From positions 62,001 through 126,000 of the forward strand of contig NZ_JADWMY010000004.1 of the NCBI RefSeq assembly GCF_015767275.1: a stretch of DNA of 64,000 nucleotides, in the 5' to 3' direction. This document shows positions 12,617 through 20,866 of this stretch, piece after piece. Within the stretch, counting starts at the first letter, position 1. The number at the start of each line of letters is the position of its first letter. The translations under genes and the position numbers were made by a program. The notes under the pieces are model-generated. The model searched no databases. It saw only the letters and a list, made by a program, of their open reading frames with translations, and had not been told where the DNA came from. Source of the DNA: Herbaspirillum sp. AP02. GTDB lineage: Bacteria > Pseudomonadota > Gammaproteobacteria > Burkholderiales > Burkholderiaceae_D.

Positions 12617-13033
12617 ATGCCGACCCAAGAGCCCAGCGCACCCCAGCCCACCGCCTTCGCCAACCCGTACGCCCTCAGTGCTTTTGGCGCAGCGCCGCGG
12701 CGCGATGCCGATTTCGCTGACCACTATGCCAGCTACGCCCGCGAATCGGCCCAGCTGATGCAGCAGATCTCGCTGAAGGCGCCGCAACTGGCGGCCGTGC
12801 TGGAGCAACTCAACGAGGGCAGCGTGCAGCGTCGCATCGAACTCGACTCGGCATCGGCATCGACAGCGGAACCGGCGCTGCCATCGCAGGTTCGCTCGCG
12901 CCGCCCGCATGGCAGTCTGCTCGATACCACCGCAAGTCTGCTCAGTCATGCCTTTCCCGGCGTGGCGCCGCTGTTTCACGGCTGCCGCGCCTTCCTGCAA
13001 ATGAAGATGATCAAGAACAATCGACAGGCTTAA
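12617..13033 (+). CDS. Hypothetical protein upstream of galU
   Basis: I do not recognise this 138-residue protein. The middle is predicted helical and amphipathic (FADHYASYARESAQLMQQ), somewhat like phasin-type proteins, but this is too weak to assign. The start is uncertain: ATG at 12617 has a weak AAGAG upstream, while an ATG at 12599 has none. It ends 77 bases before galU on the same strand. The opposite-strand frame over this region is Gln/Arg/Gly-rich and looks like a shadow. Confidence 0.5.
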   Translation: MPTQEPSAPQPTAFANPYALSAFGAAPRRDADFADHYASYARESAQLMQQISLKAPQLAAVLEQLNEGSVQRRIELDSASASTAEPALPSQVRSRRPHGSLLDTTASLLSHAFPGVAPLFHGCRAFLQMKMIKNNRQA

Positions 13034-13110
13034 CGCGTATCCGCGCCAATTGGCCTGCAGCGTGTCGTTGAGGGTGCCACGCCCTCCCACTCAATCAACC
13101 TGGACCTATC

Positions 13111-14124
13111 ATGAAAAAAGTCACAAAAGCCGTCTTTCCCGTCGCCGGTCTGGGTAGCCGTTTCCTGCCTGCCACCAAGGCGCAGCCCAAGGAAATGCTG
13201 CCCATCGTCGATAAGCCCCTGATCCAGTACGCCGTCGAGGAAGCGGTCGAAGCCGGCATCACCGAGATGATCTTCATCACCGGCCGCAACAAGCGCGCCA
13301 TCGAAGATCACTTCGACAAGGCCTATGAACTGGAGAGCGAGCTGGAAGCGGCCGGCAAGGTCAAGCTGCTGGAAACCATCCGCAACGTCATTCCCAAGCA
13401 CATCAACTGCGTCTATGTGCGCCAGGCCGAGCCGCTGGGCTTGGGCCATGCCGTGCTGCTGGCCAAGCCGCTGGTGGGCGACGAGCCCTTCGCGGTGTTG
13501 CTGGCCGACGACTTCATGGACGCCGCGCCCGGTCAGAAGAACGTGATGGCACAGATGACCGCCCTCTACGAACGCGAAGGCAAGAGCCTGCTGGCCGTGC
13601 AGGACGTGCCGCGCCCGGAAACCCGCCAGTACGGCATCGTCAGCGGCACGACCCATGGCGAACGCACCGAACTGCTGACCGGCATCGTGGAAAAGCCGGC
13701 GCCGGAAGAGGCGCCCTCCACGCTGGCCGTGGTCGGCCGCTATGTGCTGACCCCCGCCATCTTCGAACGCCTGGAAAACATCGGCACCGGTGCCGGTGGC
13801 GAAATCCAGCTGACCGATGCCATCTCGGCCCTGCTGCAAGAGGAACAGATCCTGGCCTATCGCTACGAGGGCCAGCGCTTCGACTGCGGCTCCAAGCTGG
13901 GCTACCTGAAGGCCGCCGTGGCCATGGGCTTCAAGCACAAGGAAGTGGGCAGCGGCTTTGCCCAGTACCTGCAGGAGTTTGCCGCCCAGCACGATCTGGC
14001 GCAGGCGGCCCAGCCCAAGGGACCAGCCACCGTCACCCCATTGAAGCCGGCCGCGGGCAGTGCGTCAGCCCTTGCCTCGGCCAGTACCGAAAAGCAGCCA
14101 GCCGTAGCCCGTAGTGTCATGTAA
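13111..14124 (+). CDS. galU: UTP-glucose-1-phosphate uridylyltransferase
   Basis: GalU makes UDP-glucose from UTP and glucose 1-phosphate, feeding exopolysaccharide, LPS and trehalose synthesis. The nucleotidyltransferase signature [19 protein letters not shown] lies at residues 13-31, followed by [11 protein letters not shown] and the metal-binding LADDF region. The 337-residue protein is longer than the usual 290-300 because of a C-terminal tail of about 40 residues rich in Ala, Pro and Ser, which looks disordered. A strong terminator follows 27 bases after the stop. Confidence 0.96.
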   Translation: MKKVTKAVFPVAGLGSRFLPATKAQPKEMLPIVDKPLIQYAVEEAVEAGITEMIFITGRNKRAIEDHFDKAYELESELEAAGKVKLLETIRNVIPKHINCVYVRQAEPLGLGHAVLLAKPLVGDEPFAVLLADDFMDAAPGQKNVMAQMTALYEREGKSLLAVQDVPRPETRQYGIVSGTTHGERTELLTGIVEKPAPEEAPSTLAVVGRYVLTPAIFERLENIGTGAGGEIQLTDAISALLQEEQILAYRYEGQRFDCGSKLGYLKAAVAMGFKHKEVGSGFAQYLQEFAAQHDLAQAAQPKGPATVTPLKPAAGSASALASASTEKQPAVARSVM

Positions 14125-14150
14125 GTCCCCGGTAGAGACCGTTGTTGATT

Positions 14151-14183
14151 GCAGTCCAGCCTCTGGCCGGACTGCTTTTTTTT
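14151..14183 (+). terminator. Rho-independent terminator of galU
   Basis: GCAGTCC pairs with GGACTGC around an 11-base loop, followed by eight T residues. Confidence 0.9.
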
Positions 14184-14414
14184 CGTCCCTACGCTTCCCC
14201 TACGCTTCGTATAAATTGTTTTGACCTTTGTCACAGAGTTTTAACCTGGACTTGTTAGCATCGCCGCCATGCATCTGCACAGTCATCTCGCCAGGGGCGA
14301 CATGAAATGCCGCATCCGGGTCCAGGCAGCGTATGCTGTGGCCTCCGCACACCACTTGTAAACGTTTGCAGACTGATAATGCAGCATGAAATCGTTGCCA
14401 GGAGCCTGGAGCGA
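14184..14414. other. Intergenic region between galU and the Lys/Ala/Pro-rich gene
   Basis: Together with the flanking terminator and promoter, this makes a 348-base gap without a gene. An AT-rich stretch around 14205-14245 (TATAAATTG, TTTTGACC) may hold another promoter, but no ORF with a ribosome-binding site was found. Confidence 0.4.
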
Positions 14415-14443
14415 TTGCGGCAAAGGCGCAAAAAATATATATT
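14415..14443 (+). promoter_or_regulatory. Candidate sigma70-type promoter
   Basis: TTGCGG (14415-14420) and TATATT (14438-14443) are separated by exactly 17 bases in an AT-rich stretch. Transcription would start near 14450, giving a short leader before the CAGGAG ribosome-binding site of the gene at 14473. Confidence 0.55.
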
Positions 14444-14472
14444 GTTTATATCAATTTATCACAGGAGCGTTC

Positions 14473-14916
14473 ATGGCCACCCGAGTTCAAGCCGCAGCAG
14501 CATCGACCGAAAAGAAGAAACCTGTCGCCAAGGCGGCAGCCCCCAAGCCCCCAGTCAGGAAGCCTGCAGTGCGCCCGGCTGCGCGTCCCGCGCCCAAGGC
14601 AGCCGCGGTCGCCAAGCCGGCCCCGGAAGCCGTGAAGACTGAAAAGAAGGCAGAGAAGGTCGTCAAGCCGGTGAAGGTGGAGAAGGTCGCCAAGCCCAAG
14701 AAGGTCAAGCAGGTGCGTGACAGCTTCACCATGCCCGAGAACGAATACGCGGTCCTGGCCCAGGTCAAGAAGTCCTGCCTGAAGGCGGGCGTCGAGATCA
14801 AGAAGAGCGACCTGCTGCGCATCGGTGTGTCCCTGATCAAGAACCTCAAGATCGCCGAACTGAAGGACATCCTCAGCAGCCTGACCCCGTTGAAGGTTGG
14901 CCGCCCCAAGAAGTAA
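14473..14916 (+). CDS. Lys/Ala/Pro-rich putative DNA-binding protein
   Basis: This 147-residue protein has two parts. Residues 1 to about 80 are low-complexity, made of Lys, Ala, Pro and Val as in histone H1-like and AlgP-type tails (KPAVRPAARPAPKAA). Residues about 86-147 form a compact basic domain whose pattern (FTMPENEYAVL, then KKSDLLRIGVSLI) resembles a ribbon-helix-helix strand and helices. Together this suggests a nucleoid-associated or regulatory DNA-binding protein. The start at 14473 has CAGGAG upstream; earlier in-frame starts read through the AT-rich promoter. A terminator follows. The role is inferred from composition only. Confidence 0.75.
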   Translation: MATRVQAAAASTEKKKPVAKAAAPKPPVRKPAVRPAARPAPKAAAVAKPAPEAVKTEKKAEKVVKPVKVEKVAKPKKVKQVRDSFTMPENEYAVLAQVKKSCLKAGVEIKKSDLLRIGVSLIKNLKIAELKDILSSLTPLKVGRPKK

Positions 14917-14969
14917 ATTCTCCCGGGCAAGCCTGCCCTGCCGGCTTGCCCAGCGGTTCGCGCAAAAAT

Positions 14970-15006
14970 GATGCCGCCCGGTTCCGATCGGGCGGCATTG
15001 TTTTTT
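14970..15006. terminator. Bidirectional Rho-independent terminator
   Basis: ATGCCGCCCG pairs with CGGGCGGCAT, followed by TTGTTTTTT on the plus strand and preceded by AAAAA. It can serve both the plus-strand gene at 14473 and the minus-strand gene ending at 15023. Confidence 0.88.
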
Positions 15007-15022
15007 GCGCCAGGCTGCCGGA

Positions 15023-16183
15023 CTAAGGCCTGTCGCCCATGCTGCGGATCACCCGCCAGCGGCCCTGATGGACCTGATACAGCGTAAATACCGGGTCCCG
15101 CAGATTGCCCTCTGCATCGAAGGCGATCTGACCGGTGATGCCCCGGTAGCGAATGCGGTGCAGTTCCGCCGTGACCTTGGCCGGCGCGACCGAATCGGCC
15201 TCGCGCATGGCGGCGGCGATCACCCGCACGGCGTCATAGGCAAAGGGCGCGTAAAGGTAGATGTCATCCTTGTAGCGGGCTTTCCACGCGTTGTCGAAAT
15301 GGCTCCATTGCGGCCCTTTGTAGGAGGGTAGACCGGGCTCCACCACGCTGACCTCCTCCCCCGCCGCCCCGGCCAGACGCAGGAAGGTCGGTCCCACCAG
15401 GCCGCCGATGCCCACCAGGCGCGCGCGTATCTGCAGCCGGCGCAGGTCCTGCGCCAGTTGCGCGGCCTGCGCATCCAGGCCGGCGAAGAAGACCACGTCG
15501 GGATCGCTGGCGCGGATGCTGCGCAGGATGCTGTTGAAGTCCGAGGTCTTGCTGCTGACCTGATAGCGGCCCGTCACCCGCCCCTGCTGGGCGCTCACGG
15601 CGTTGACGAATTCCTGGGCATAGGTCGCACCGAAGAGCGTGCTGTCATCGATGACGGCGATGCTGCGCGCCTTCAGGTCGTGCATGACGTACTGGGCCGT
15701 GTGGCGCGCGCCGTCGCCATCATGCGGCACGATGCGAAAGGCCGTGACGTAACCCTGCCGGGTGTAGTCCGGTGCCGTCACGGCGGGCGCTACGTGGGGA
15801 ATACCGGCGGCGGCATAGATGCGCGAGGCCGGAATGCCCACGCCGCTGTTCCAGTGCCCCACCACCGCCGCCACGCCGGTCTTGACGAAATACTGGGCCA
15901 CCAGCTCGCCAGTGCGCGGATCGGCGCGGTCGTCCTGCGGCAGCAACTTGAACAGCACCGGCTCGCCGCCGATGACGGGCTTGCCGTTGTTGATGTCTTC
16001 CACCGCCAGCTGCGCGGCCCGCTCCAGACTCATCCCGGTACTGCCGGAGGGGCCGGACATGGGCGCCGCCAGGCCGATCAGTACGGTGCGCGGGGTGGCT
16101 GCTGCCGCGCCGGATTGCATCGCCCAACCGGCGCCCAGAAGGACGGCGGCGAGCAGAATTGTTCTACGCATTACCTTGTTCAT
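15023..16183 (-). CDS. ABC transporter substrate-binding protein (branched-chain amino acid/amide type)
   Basis: This is a periplasmic binding protein of the LivJ/LivK type I family. The 386-residue product starts with a signal peptide (about residues 1-29, cleaved after AAAA) and continues with family features: IGLAAPMSGPSGSTG, then AAQLAVEDINNGKPVIGG, VVGHWNSGVGIPAS, and a repeated Rossmann-like lobe. No permease or ATPase genes are adjacent, so it is an orphan component; the ligand cannot be told from sequence. Its leader carries an array of 11-bp repeats that ends three bases before the ATG. Confidence 0.9.
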   Translation of the reverse strand: MNKVMRRTILLAAVLLGAGWAMQSGAAAATPRTVLIGLAAPMSGPSGSTGMSLERAAQLAVEDINNGKPVIGGEPVLFKLLPQDDRADPRTGELVAQYFVKTGVAAVVGHWNSGVGIPASRIYAAAGIPHVAPAVTAPDYTRQGYVTAFRIVPHDGDGARHTAQYVMHDLKARSIAVIDDSTLFGATYAQEFVNAVSAQQGRVTGRYQVSSKTSDFNSILRSIRASDPDVVFFAGLDAQAAQLAQDLRRLQIRARLVGIGGLVGPTFLRLAGAAGEEVSVVEPGLPSYKGPQWSHFDNAWKARYKDDIYLYAPFAYDAVRVIAAAMREADSVAPAKVTAELHRIRYRGITGQIAFDAEGNLRDPVFTLYQVHQGRWRVIRSMGDRP

Positions 16184-16186
16184 CCC

Positions 16187-16252
16187 TGTTGCTTGCTTTT
16201 GTTCTGCTTGTGACTTGCCTGTGTCTTCCCTGTCTCTTGCCTATATCTTGCC
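16187..16252 (-). repeat. Six phased 11-bp GGCAAG-type leader repeats
   Basis: Reading the minus strand from 16252, the units are GGCAAGATATA, GGCAAGAGACA, GGGAAGACACA, GGCAAGTCACA, then two degenerate units AGCAGAACAAA and AGCAAGCAACA. The array stops at GGG directly before the ATG of the substrate-binding protein gene. Confidence 0.75.
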
Positions 16253-16283
16253 TGCTACCCTGGCTAGCAGGTTTCGCGCCACC

Positions 16284-17156
16284 TCAGAAATTGAACTCCC
16301 AGTGGCAGACCTGCCCGACTTCAATGCGGCCGCCGATCCCGCCGATGACGATGGCGTTCTGGCCGAAGGTGAGGCCGCCATCCACGCGGGGATTGGCGCG
16401 GTAGCCGGCCAGGGTGTCCAGCGGCTCATCGGGCCATTGCGCGTCGCGCAGGCCGGTGTGCTGGTCGATACCGGGGATCGGACAACGGGCGCAGGGCTTG
16501 ACCAGCTTCAGTTGCACCGCCTGCTCGCCCTCGCCAAAGCGCAGCGTATCGATGAAATCTTCCTCGTAAGGCTCCAACCCGCTGATCACCAGGTTCGGCC
16601 GGAAGCGGTCCATCGGCAGGCTCGGCGCGCCCTTGGCAGCCAGCCTGGCATTGAGGTCGTCCAGCGAGGCCTGGCCGATCACCAGCAGCGGATAGCCGTC
16701 CGAGAACTGCGTCGTGGCCTGGTACGCGCCAGTCCAGCGCTGGCTGCAGGCGCGCGTGACGGCCGGGTCGAAACGCACCAGGCGCACCTCATCCCCGAGA
16801 TAATGGGAGCACCAGGCGCGGGCCTGCTCGCCCTGATCCAGGGCATCCAGATGGCTGTTCCAGACCTGTACCGCCACGGTGGCCCCGTCCTCGCCGGCAG
16901 CGGCCAGCCGCAAGGGCGGCATGCCGGGGGCGCGCAGCACCAGCGCATCGCCCTCGAAGGCCGGCATGATGCAGGCCATGCGCGGATGGCTGCGCTGGCT
17001 CAGGAAGCGGCCCTCACGGTCCACCAGCATCCAGTGGCGATCCAGGGCCAGGCCCAGGGCGCCGATATCGGCACACGTGACCGACAGGCCACCGCAGGAT
17101 TTGACGGGATAGAAGCTGATGGCGCTGAGGGTGCTGATGGCGCTGGATGTCGACAT
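16284..17156 (-). CDS. MOSC domain protein (YcbX/mARC-like)
   Basis: This 290-residue protein has a MOSC N-terminal beta-barrel domain followed by a MOSC domain. Family landmarks include YPVKSCGG near the start, MDRFRPNLVI, and the molybdenum-site region KPCARCPIP with its conserved Cys. Relatives (YcbX, mARC) reduce N-hydroxylated bases using a molybdenum cofactor. Unlike E. coli YcbX it has no C-terminal [2Fe-2S] ferredoxin domain, so a separate electron donor would be needed. The start at 17156 (MSTSSAIST) begins just ahead of the conserved N-terminal domain; it is divergent from the CopD-like gene at 17329. Confidence 0.9.
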   Translation of the reverse strand: MSTSSAISTLSAISFYPVKSCGGLSVTCADIGALGLALDRHWMLVDREGRFLSQRSHPRMACIMPAFEGDALVLRAPGMPPLRLAAAGEDGATVAVQVWNSHLDALDQGEQARAWCSHYLGDEVRLVRFDPAVTRACSQRWTGAYQATTQFSDGYPLLVIGQASLDDLNARLAAKGAPSLPMDRFRPNLVISGLEPYEEDFIDTLRFGEGEQAVQLKLVKPCARCPIPGIDQHTGLRDAQWPDEPLDTLAGYRANPRVDGGLTFGQNAIVIGGIGGRIEVGQVCHWEFNF

Positions 17157-17328
17157 GGTGATACTGGCCCCGGGTGTGGCGTCTTGCAGGCGCCGACAAA
17201 GAATGCAGATGAAGTTTCGGCAAGACATTACCACAAGCTCGGCATTGGCTTGTGACGCGGGCAACACTTCACCCCTGCTCATGCGACAATGCACGGATGT
17301 TCATGAAGGTTTTCCTGACGGGAGTGCC

Positions 17329-17778
17329 ATGCTGGTTGCCAAATTCTTCCATCTGCTGGGACTGACCATCTGGGTCGGCGGCATGTTCTTCGCCCACATG
17401 GCGCTGCGCCCCGCGCTGCCGGTGCTGCACGCGGAGCAGCGCCTGACGCTGATGTCGGCGGTGCTGGGCAGTTTCTTCATCTGGGTATGGGTGGCCATCG
17501 CGCTGGTGCTGGGCAGCGGCCTGCACATGATGGCGGTGATGGGTGGCGCTCACTTGCCGCCGTATGTCCATGCCATGAGCGGCATCGGCGTGGTGATGAT
17601 GCTGATCTTCGGCCATATCTTCTTCGCGCCCTTCCGGCGCCTGAAACTGTCCGCCGCGCAGCAGGACTGGGACCGCGCCTCGCGCGCACTGCGCCAGATA
17701 CGCATGCTGGTAGGCATCAACCTGTGCCTGGGCCTGCTGACCATCGCCATCGGTTCACTGGGGCCGCTGGCTGCCTGA
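17329..17778 (+). CDS. CopD-like integral membrane protein
   Basis: This 149-residue inner-membrane protein has four transmembrane segments and conserved histidines in or near them (FFHLLGLTIWVGGMFFAH, then HMMAVMGG, HAMSGIG and GHIFF), which fits the CopD domain family of copper-resistance and heme-like membrane proteins. The true start is ATG 17329 (MLVAKFFHL), preceded by GACGGGAG. The substrate is unknown. It is followed 72 bases later by a hydratase gene on the same strand. Confidence 0.82.
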   Translation: MLVAKFFHLLGLTIWVGGMFFAHMALRPALPVLHAEQRLTLMSAVLGSFFIWVWVAIALVLGSGLHMMAVMGGAHLPPYVHAMSGIGVVMMLIFGHIFFAPFRRLKLSAAQQDWDRASRALRQIRMLVGINLCLGLLTIAIGSLGPLAA

Positions 17779-17850
17779 CGCGGCAGGACCATTGCCACCC
17801 GAATTCGAGCAAGTTCGGGCAAGATCACAATCCGAGAGGGGGAGACACCC

Positions 17851-18642
17851 GTGCTGAACGAATCGCAACGCCAGCAAGCCGCCGACCTGCTGTGGGACTG
17901 CTGGGCGCACAACCGCCGCATCCCGCACCTGCCGCCCGAGCTGCAACCGGTTGATCGGCAGGAAGCCTACGATATCCAGCGCCGCCTGGAAGCCCGCAGC
18001 TTCGCGCCCCTGGCCGGCTGGAAGATCGCCGCCACCGGCCCGGGCGGCCAGCAACTGCTCCAGGTCGACGCACCGCTGGCGGGCCGTCTGCTGGCAGAGC
18101 GCCTGCATCGCAGCGGCGCGCGCATCACCCTGGGCGACAACCTGATGAGCGTGCTGGAAGTGGAAGTGGCCTTCCGCATGCGCGCAAGCCTGCCGCCGCG
18201 CCCCACGCCCTATACGCAGGACGAAGTGCTGGATGCGGTGGGCTCGATCCACCCCGCCATCGAAATCCCCGATACCCGCTATGAACACTTCCGCCAGGTC
18301 GGCGCGGCGCAACTGATCGCTGACAACAGTTGCGGCGATCATTTCGTGCTGGGCGCACCGGCCGATGTGGACTGGCGCACCCTGGACCTGGCCGCCCTGG
18401 CCACCGCGGCCACCGTCGAAGGTGGCGGGCAGCAGAGCAGCGGCAGCGGTGCCCAGGTGCTGGGCGATCCACGCATCGCACTCACCTGGCTGGCCAATGA
18501 ACTGCGCGAGCATGGCCTGACGCTGGGCGCCGGTCACGTGGTGGCCAGCGGCTCCACCATCGTCCCCATGGCGGTGCGGGCCGGGCAGACGGTACGCGCC
18601 GAGCTGGGCGTACTGGGCTCGGTAGTGGTGCATCTGGGCTGA
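17851..18642 (+). CDS. 2-keto-4-pentenoate hydratase family protein
   Basis: This 263-residue protein belongs to the fumarylacetoacetate hydrolase/hydratase-decarboxylase family (MhpD, DmpE/H type). Conserved elements include GWKIAATGP, the metal-binding glutamate pair in EVEVAF, HPAIEIPD, and the late GSTIVPM segment. Such enzymes hydrate or decarboxylate 2-oxo-4-pentenoates in aromatic meta-cleavage pathways, but no other pathway gene is near, so the substrate is unknown. The start is GTG 17851, preceded by GAGAGGGGGAG. A terminator follows. Confidence 0.85.
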   Translation: MLNESQRQQAADLLWDCWAHNRRIPHLPPELQPVDRQEAYDIQRRLEARSFAPLAGWKIAATGPGGQQLLQVDAPLAGRLLAERLHRSGARITLGDNLMSVLEVEVAFRMRASLPPRPTPYTQDEVLDAVGSIHPAIEIPDTRYEHFRQVGAAQLIADNSCGDHFVLGAPADVDWRTLDLAALATAATVEGGGQQSSGSGAQVLGDPRIALTWLANELREHGLTLGAGHVVASGSTIVPMAVRAGQTVRAELGVLGSVVVHLG

Positions 18643-18661
18643 ATCCGCTGCGTGCCAATGC

Positions 18662-18693
18662 AAAAGGGATGAGCCCGGGCTCATCCCTTTTTT
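18662..18693. terminator. Bidirectional Rho-independent terminator
   Basis: AAAGGGATGAGCC pairs with GGCTCATCCCTTT with almost no loop, and is followed by TTTT. It lies between the convergent hydratase and thioesterase genes. Confidence 0.85.
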
Positions 18694-18727
18694 CATTCCT
18701 GCACGGCATCAAGCTGGCTTAGTTGGC

Positions 18728-19222
18728 TTAGTTGGCCTTCTCGACGCCCGGCTTGACTTCCTCGTAGCGGCGCGCCAGCTCCTGGCGCAGCGACTTGCGG
18801 ATCACGGCGGCGTCGAAACGACGCTTTTCTTCCTGCGAGAACGGGCGCAGCGGTGGCACCGGGATCGGCTTGCGCTGGTCGTCCACTGCCACCATGGTGA
18901 AGAAGCAGCTGTTGACGTGACGCGTTTCCTGGGTGCGAATGTTCTCGGCCACCACCTTGACGCCGATTTCCATGGAGGACTTGCCGGTGTGGTTGACGCT
19001 GGCCAGGAAGGTCACCAGTTCGCCCACGTGGATGGGCTGGCGGAACATCACCTGATCCACCGACAGGGTCACCACGTACTGCGCGGCGTAGCGGCTGCCG
19101 CAGGCATAGGCGACCTGGTCGAGCAGCTTGAGGATGGTTCCCCCGTGCACGTTGCCGGCGAAATTGGCCATGTCCGGGGTCATCAGGACCGTCATGGTGA
19201 GTTGGTGAGATGGCAGATCCAT
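18728..19222 (-). CDS. Acyl-CoA thioesterase (hotdog fold)
   Basis: This 164-residue protein is a hotdog-fold acyl-CoA thioesterase of the YciA/BACH type, which hydrolyses acyl-CoA to free acid and CoA. The signature NFAGNVHGGTILKLLDQVA contains the catalytic region, and TFLASVNHTGKSSMEIG follows as in the family. The C-terminus is charged and helical. The start at 19222 (MDLPSHQL) matches family length; the longer frame upstream is unrelated. The substrate range is unknown. Confidence 0.9.
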   Translation of the reverse strand: MDLPSHQLTMTVLMTPDMANFAGNVHGGTILKLLDQVAYACGSRYAAQYVVTLSVDQVMFRQPIHVGELVTFLASVNHTGKSSMEIGVKVVAENIRTQETRHVNSCFFTMVAVDDQRKPIPVPPLRPFSQEEKRRFDAAVIRKSLRQELARRYEEVKPGVEKAN

Positions 19223-19421
19223 GGTGCGAGGCTCTCTCTGTAGTGGTGGCGATGGGTTGATCATGGGATGGCGCGGCGTCCCGCCACGGGCACTCCCCCG
19301 AGTGCACAGGCGACCGGCGCAGTCGGCTTTCGTGGAGGAAAGCCGACTGCGGCCGACATTATCGGCCAGCCAGCCCTGCCATGGCAAAAAAACTCGCGTC
19401 CACGGTCAGGGCCGGGCCCGT

Positions 19422-20354
19422 TCAGGCCCGCACCACCGGCTCGGCCGCGGCGAAATGCTCCTCGCAATTGCGCAGGAACTGGCGGACCGAGGCACTGATG
19501 GCCTCCGGCGACCAGCCGGCCACGTGCGGCGTCAACACCACATTGGACAGGCCGATCAGGGCTGCCGGCAGCTTCGGTTCACCTTCGTAGACATCCAACC
19601 CGGCACCGGCCACGCGGCCGGCGGCCAGCGCTGCGGCCAGGGCTTCGGTATCGACCACGCTGCCGCGACCGATATTGACCAGGTAACCGTGGGGGCCGAG
19701 TTCTTCCAGCACCCTCGCATTGATCAGGTGCCGGGTCTGGGCGCCGCCGGGGGCAGCCACGATCAGGCAGTCGGCCCAGCCTGCCAGTTGGGCGACATCG
19801 GGGAAGTAGTGGTAGTCGACATCATCGCGCTTCTTGCGGTTGCAATAGGCGATGTCGGCGTCGAAGGCGGCGGCGCGGCGGGCGATCTTCTTGCCGATAT
19901 GGCCCATGCCGACGATGCCCACGCGCTTGCCGGCCAGTTGCGGCTGCAGCGGAATGGTTTCGCGCCAGCCGCCGTCGCGGGTGTAGCGATCCAGCACCGG
20001 GATGTTGCGCACGATGGCCAGCAGCAGTCCCATGGCGTGATCGGCCACGCAATCCTCGTTGGTACCGGCACCGGAAGCAATCTCGATGCCATGGGCCTGG
20101 GCGTGCGTGGCGTCGATGTTCTCCACCCCGGCGCCCAATGCGCAGACCAGTTGCAGATGCGGCAAGGCGCGCATTTCATCGGCGGTCAGGCCGGTGGAGC
20201 CATTGGTGAGCACCACGGCGACCTTGCGGGCCGGGCCTGCAATCATCTCGTCACGGCGCTGGCGGTCCGGCGCGTAGAGGATGTCGTAGTGGGCTGCGAT
20301 GGTGGCGGTGCTTTCTTCGGAAAGATGGATCAGGACGAGTAAGGGCGGTTTCAT
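19422..20354 (-). CDS. D-2-hydroxyacid dehydrogenase (NAD(P)-dependent)
   Basis: This 310-residue enzyme belongs to the D-isomer 2-hydroxyacid dehydrogenase family, such as glyoxylate/hydroxypyruvate reductases. The nucleotide-binding motif VGIVGMGHIGKKIA is followed by the catalytic Arg in NIGRGSVVD, the Glu in LDVYEGEP and the His in LTPHVAG. It is cytoplasmic. The start at 20354 (MKPPLLVL) was chosen over an ATG 15 codons earlier because the family begins there. No neighbour points to a specific substrate. Confidence 0.92.
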   Translation of the reverse strand: MKPPLLVLIHLSEESTATIAAHYDILYAPDRQRRDEMIAGPARKVAVVLTNGSTGLTADEMRALPHLQLVCALGAGVENIDATHAQAHGIEIASGAGTNEDCVADHAMGLLLAIVRNIPVLDRYTRDGGWRETIPLQPQLAGKRVGIVGMGHIGKKIARRAAAFDADIAYCNRKKRDDVDYHYFPDVAQLAGWADCLIVAAPGGAQTRHLINARVLEELGPHGYLVNIGRGSVVDTEALAAALAAGRVAGAGLDVYEGEPKLPAALIGLSNVVLTPHVAGWSPEAISASVRQFLRNCEEHFAAAEPVVRA

Positions 20355-20559
20355 GAGGGGCCTGGCGATGCGGATGAAGGAAAATGCAGTGCCCGCCATT
20401 CTATTGCGAATTGCGCAATCAGTCCGGCAGAGCTCAAACCGCCTTCATGCGAATTCCATGCCACCGGCGCAAACAGGCCCGGCGCGCCATACGGCGCCCG
20501 GGCCTGTCGGGGATGCGGCGGCGCAGGGCCGGCGCGTGGTCTTGCTCAGTGCGACGTAC

Positions 20560-20802
20560 TCAATGCCGGGCCTGTTCTTTTTCCAGCATCTCGTGCGCCA
20601 CCTGGCGCGCACCCTGCTCGGCCGCCTTCTCGTCGGCGAACGTCTGGTCAGGCAGCACGCGCTGGACCGGAAACACCGGATTGCGGTGCATGGGGTTGAT
20701 GGAATGGCCGAAGATGGCGACCTGCGCCACCCATTCGTCGCCGCCGATCACGCGTACACCTGCGTACTCGACTTCGTAGTCGCCCACTTGTTCGGTTGGC
20801 AT
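20560..20802 (-). CDS. Small hypothetical protein
   Basis: I do not recognise this 80-residue soluble protein. It begins MPTEQVGDYEVEYAGV and ends in a charged helix (ADEKAAEQGARQVAHEM). The ATG at 20802 is preceded by AAGAGGAGA. The leader contains a 10-bp-period repeat array that includes this ribosome-binding site. It lies 64 bases downstream of another small gene on the same strand. Confidence 0.7.
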   Translation of the reverse strand: MPTEQVGDYEVEYAGVRVIGGDEWVAQVAIFGHSINPMHRNPVFPVQRVLPDQTFADEKAAEQGARQVAHEMLEKEQARH

Positions 20803-20810
20803 GATGTGTC

Positions 20811-20860
20811 TCCTCTTGTCCGCTTGCGTCAGATTGTGTCCGCTTGTGTCCGCTTGTGTC
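20811..20860 (-). repeat. Five phased 10-bp GACACAAG-type leader repeats
   Basis: Reading the minus strand from 20860, the units are GACACAAGCG, GACACAAGCG, GACACAATCT, GACGCAAGCG and GACAAGAGGA, followed by a partial GACACATC and the ATG. The last full unit supplies the ribosome-binding site. Confidence 0.8.
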
Positions 20861-20866
20861 CGGTCC

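Noticed and set aside
12584..13090. A 168-residue frame on the minus strand
   Set aside because: It has a Gln/Arg/Gly shadow-like composition and lacks a ribosome-binding site; the plus-strand frame is a better candidate.
16187..16252. A CRISPR array
   Set aside because: The units are 11 bp with no spacers; there are no cas genes in the window.
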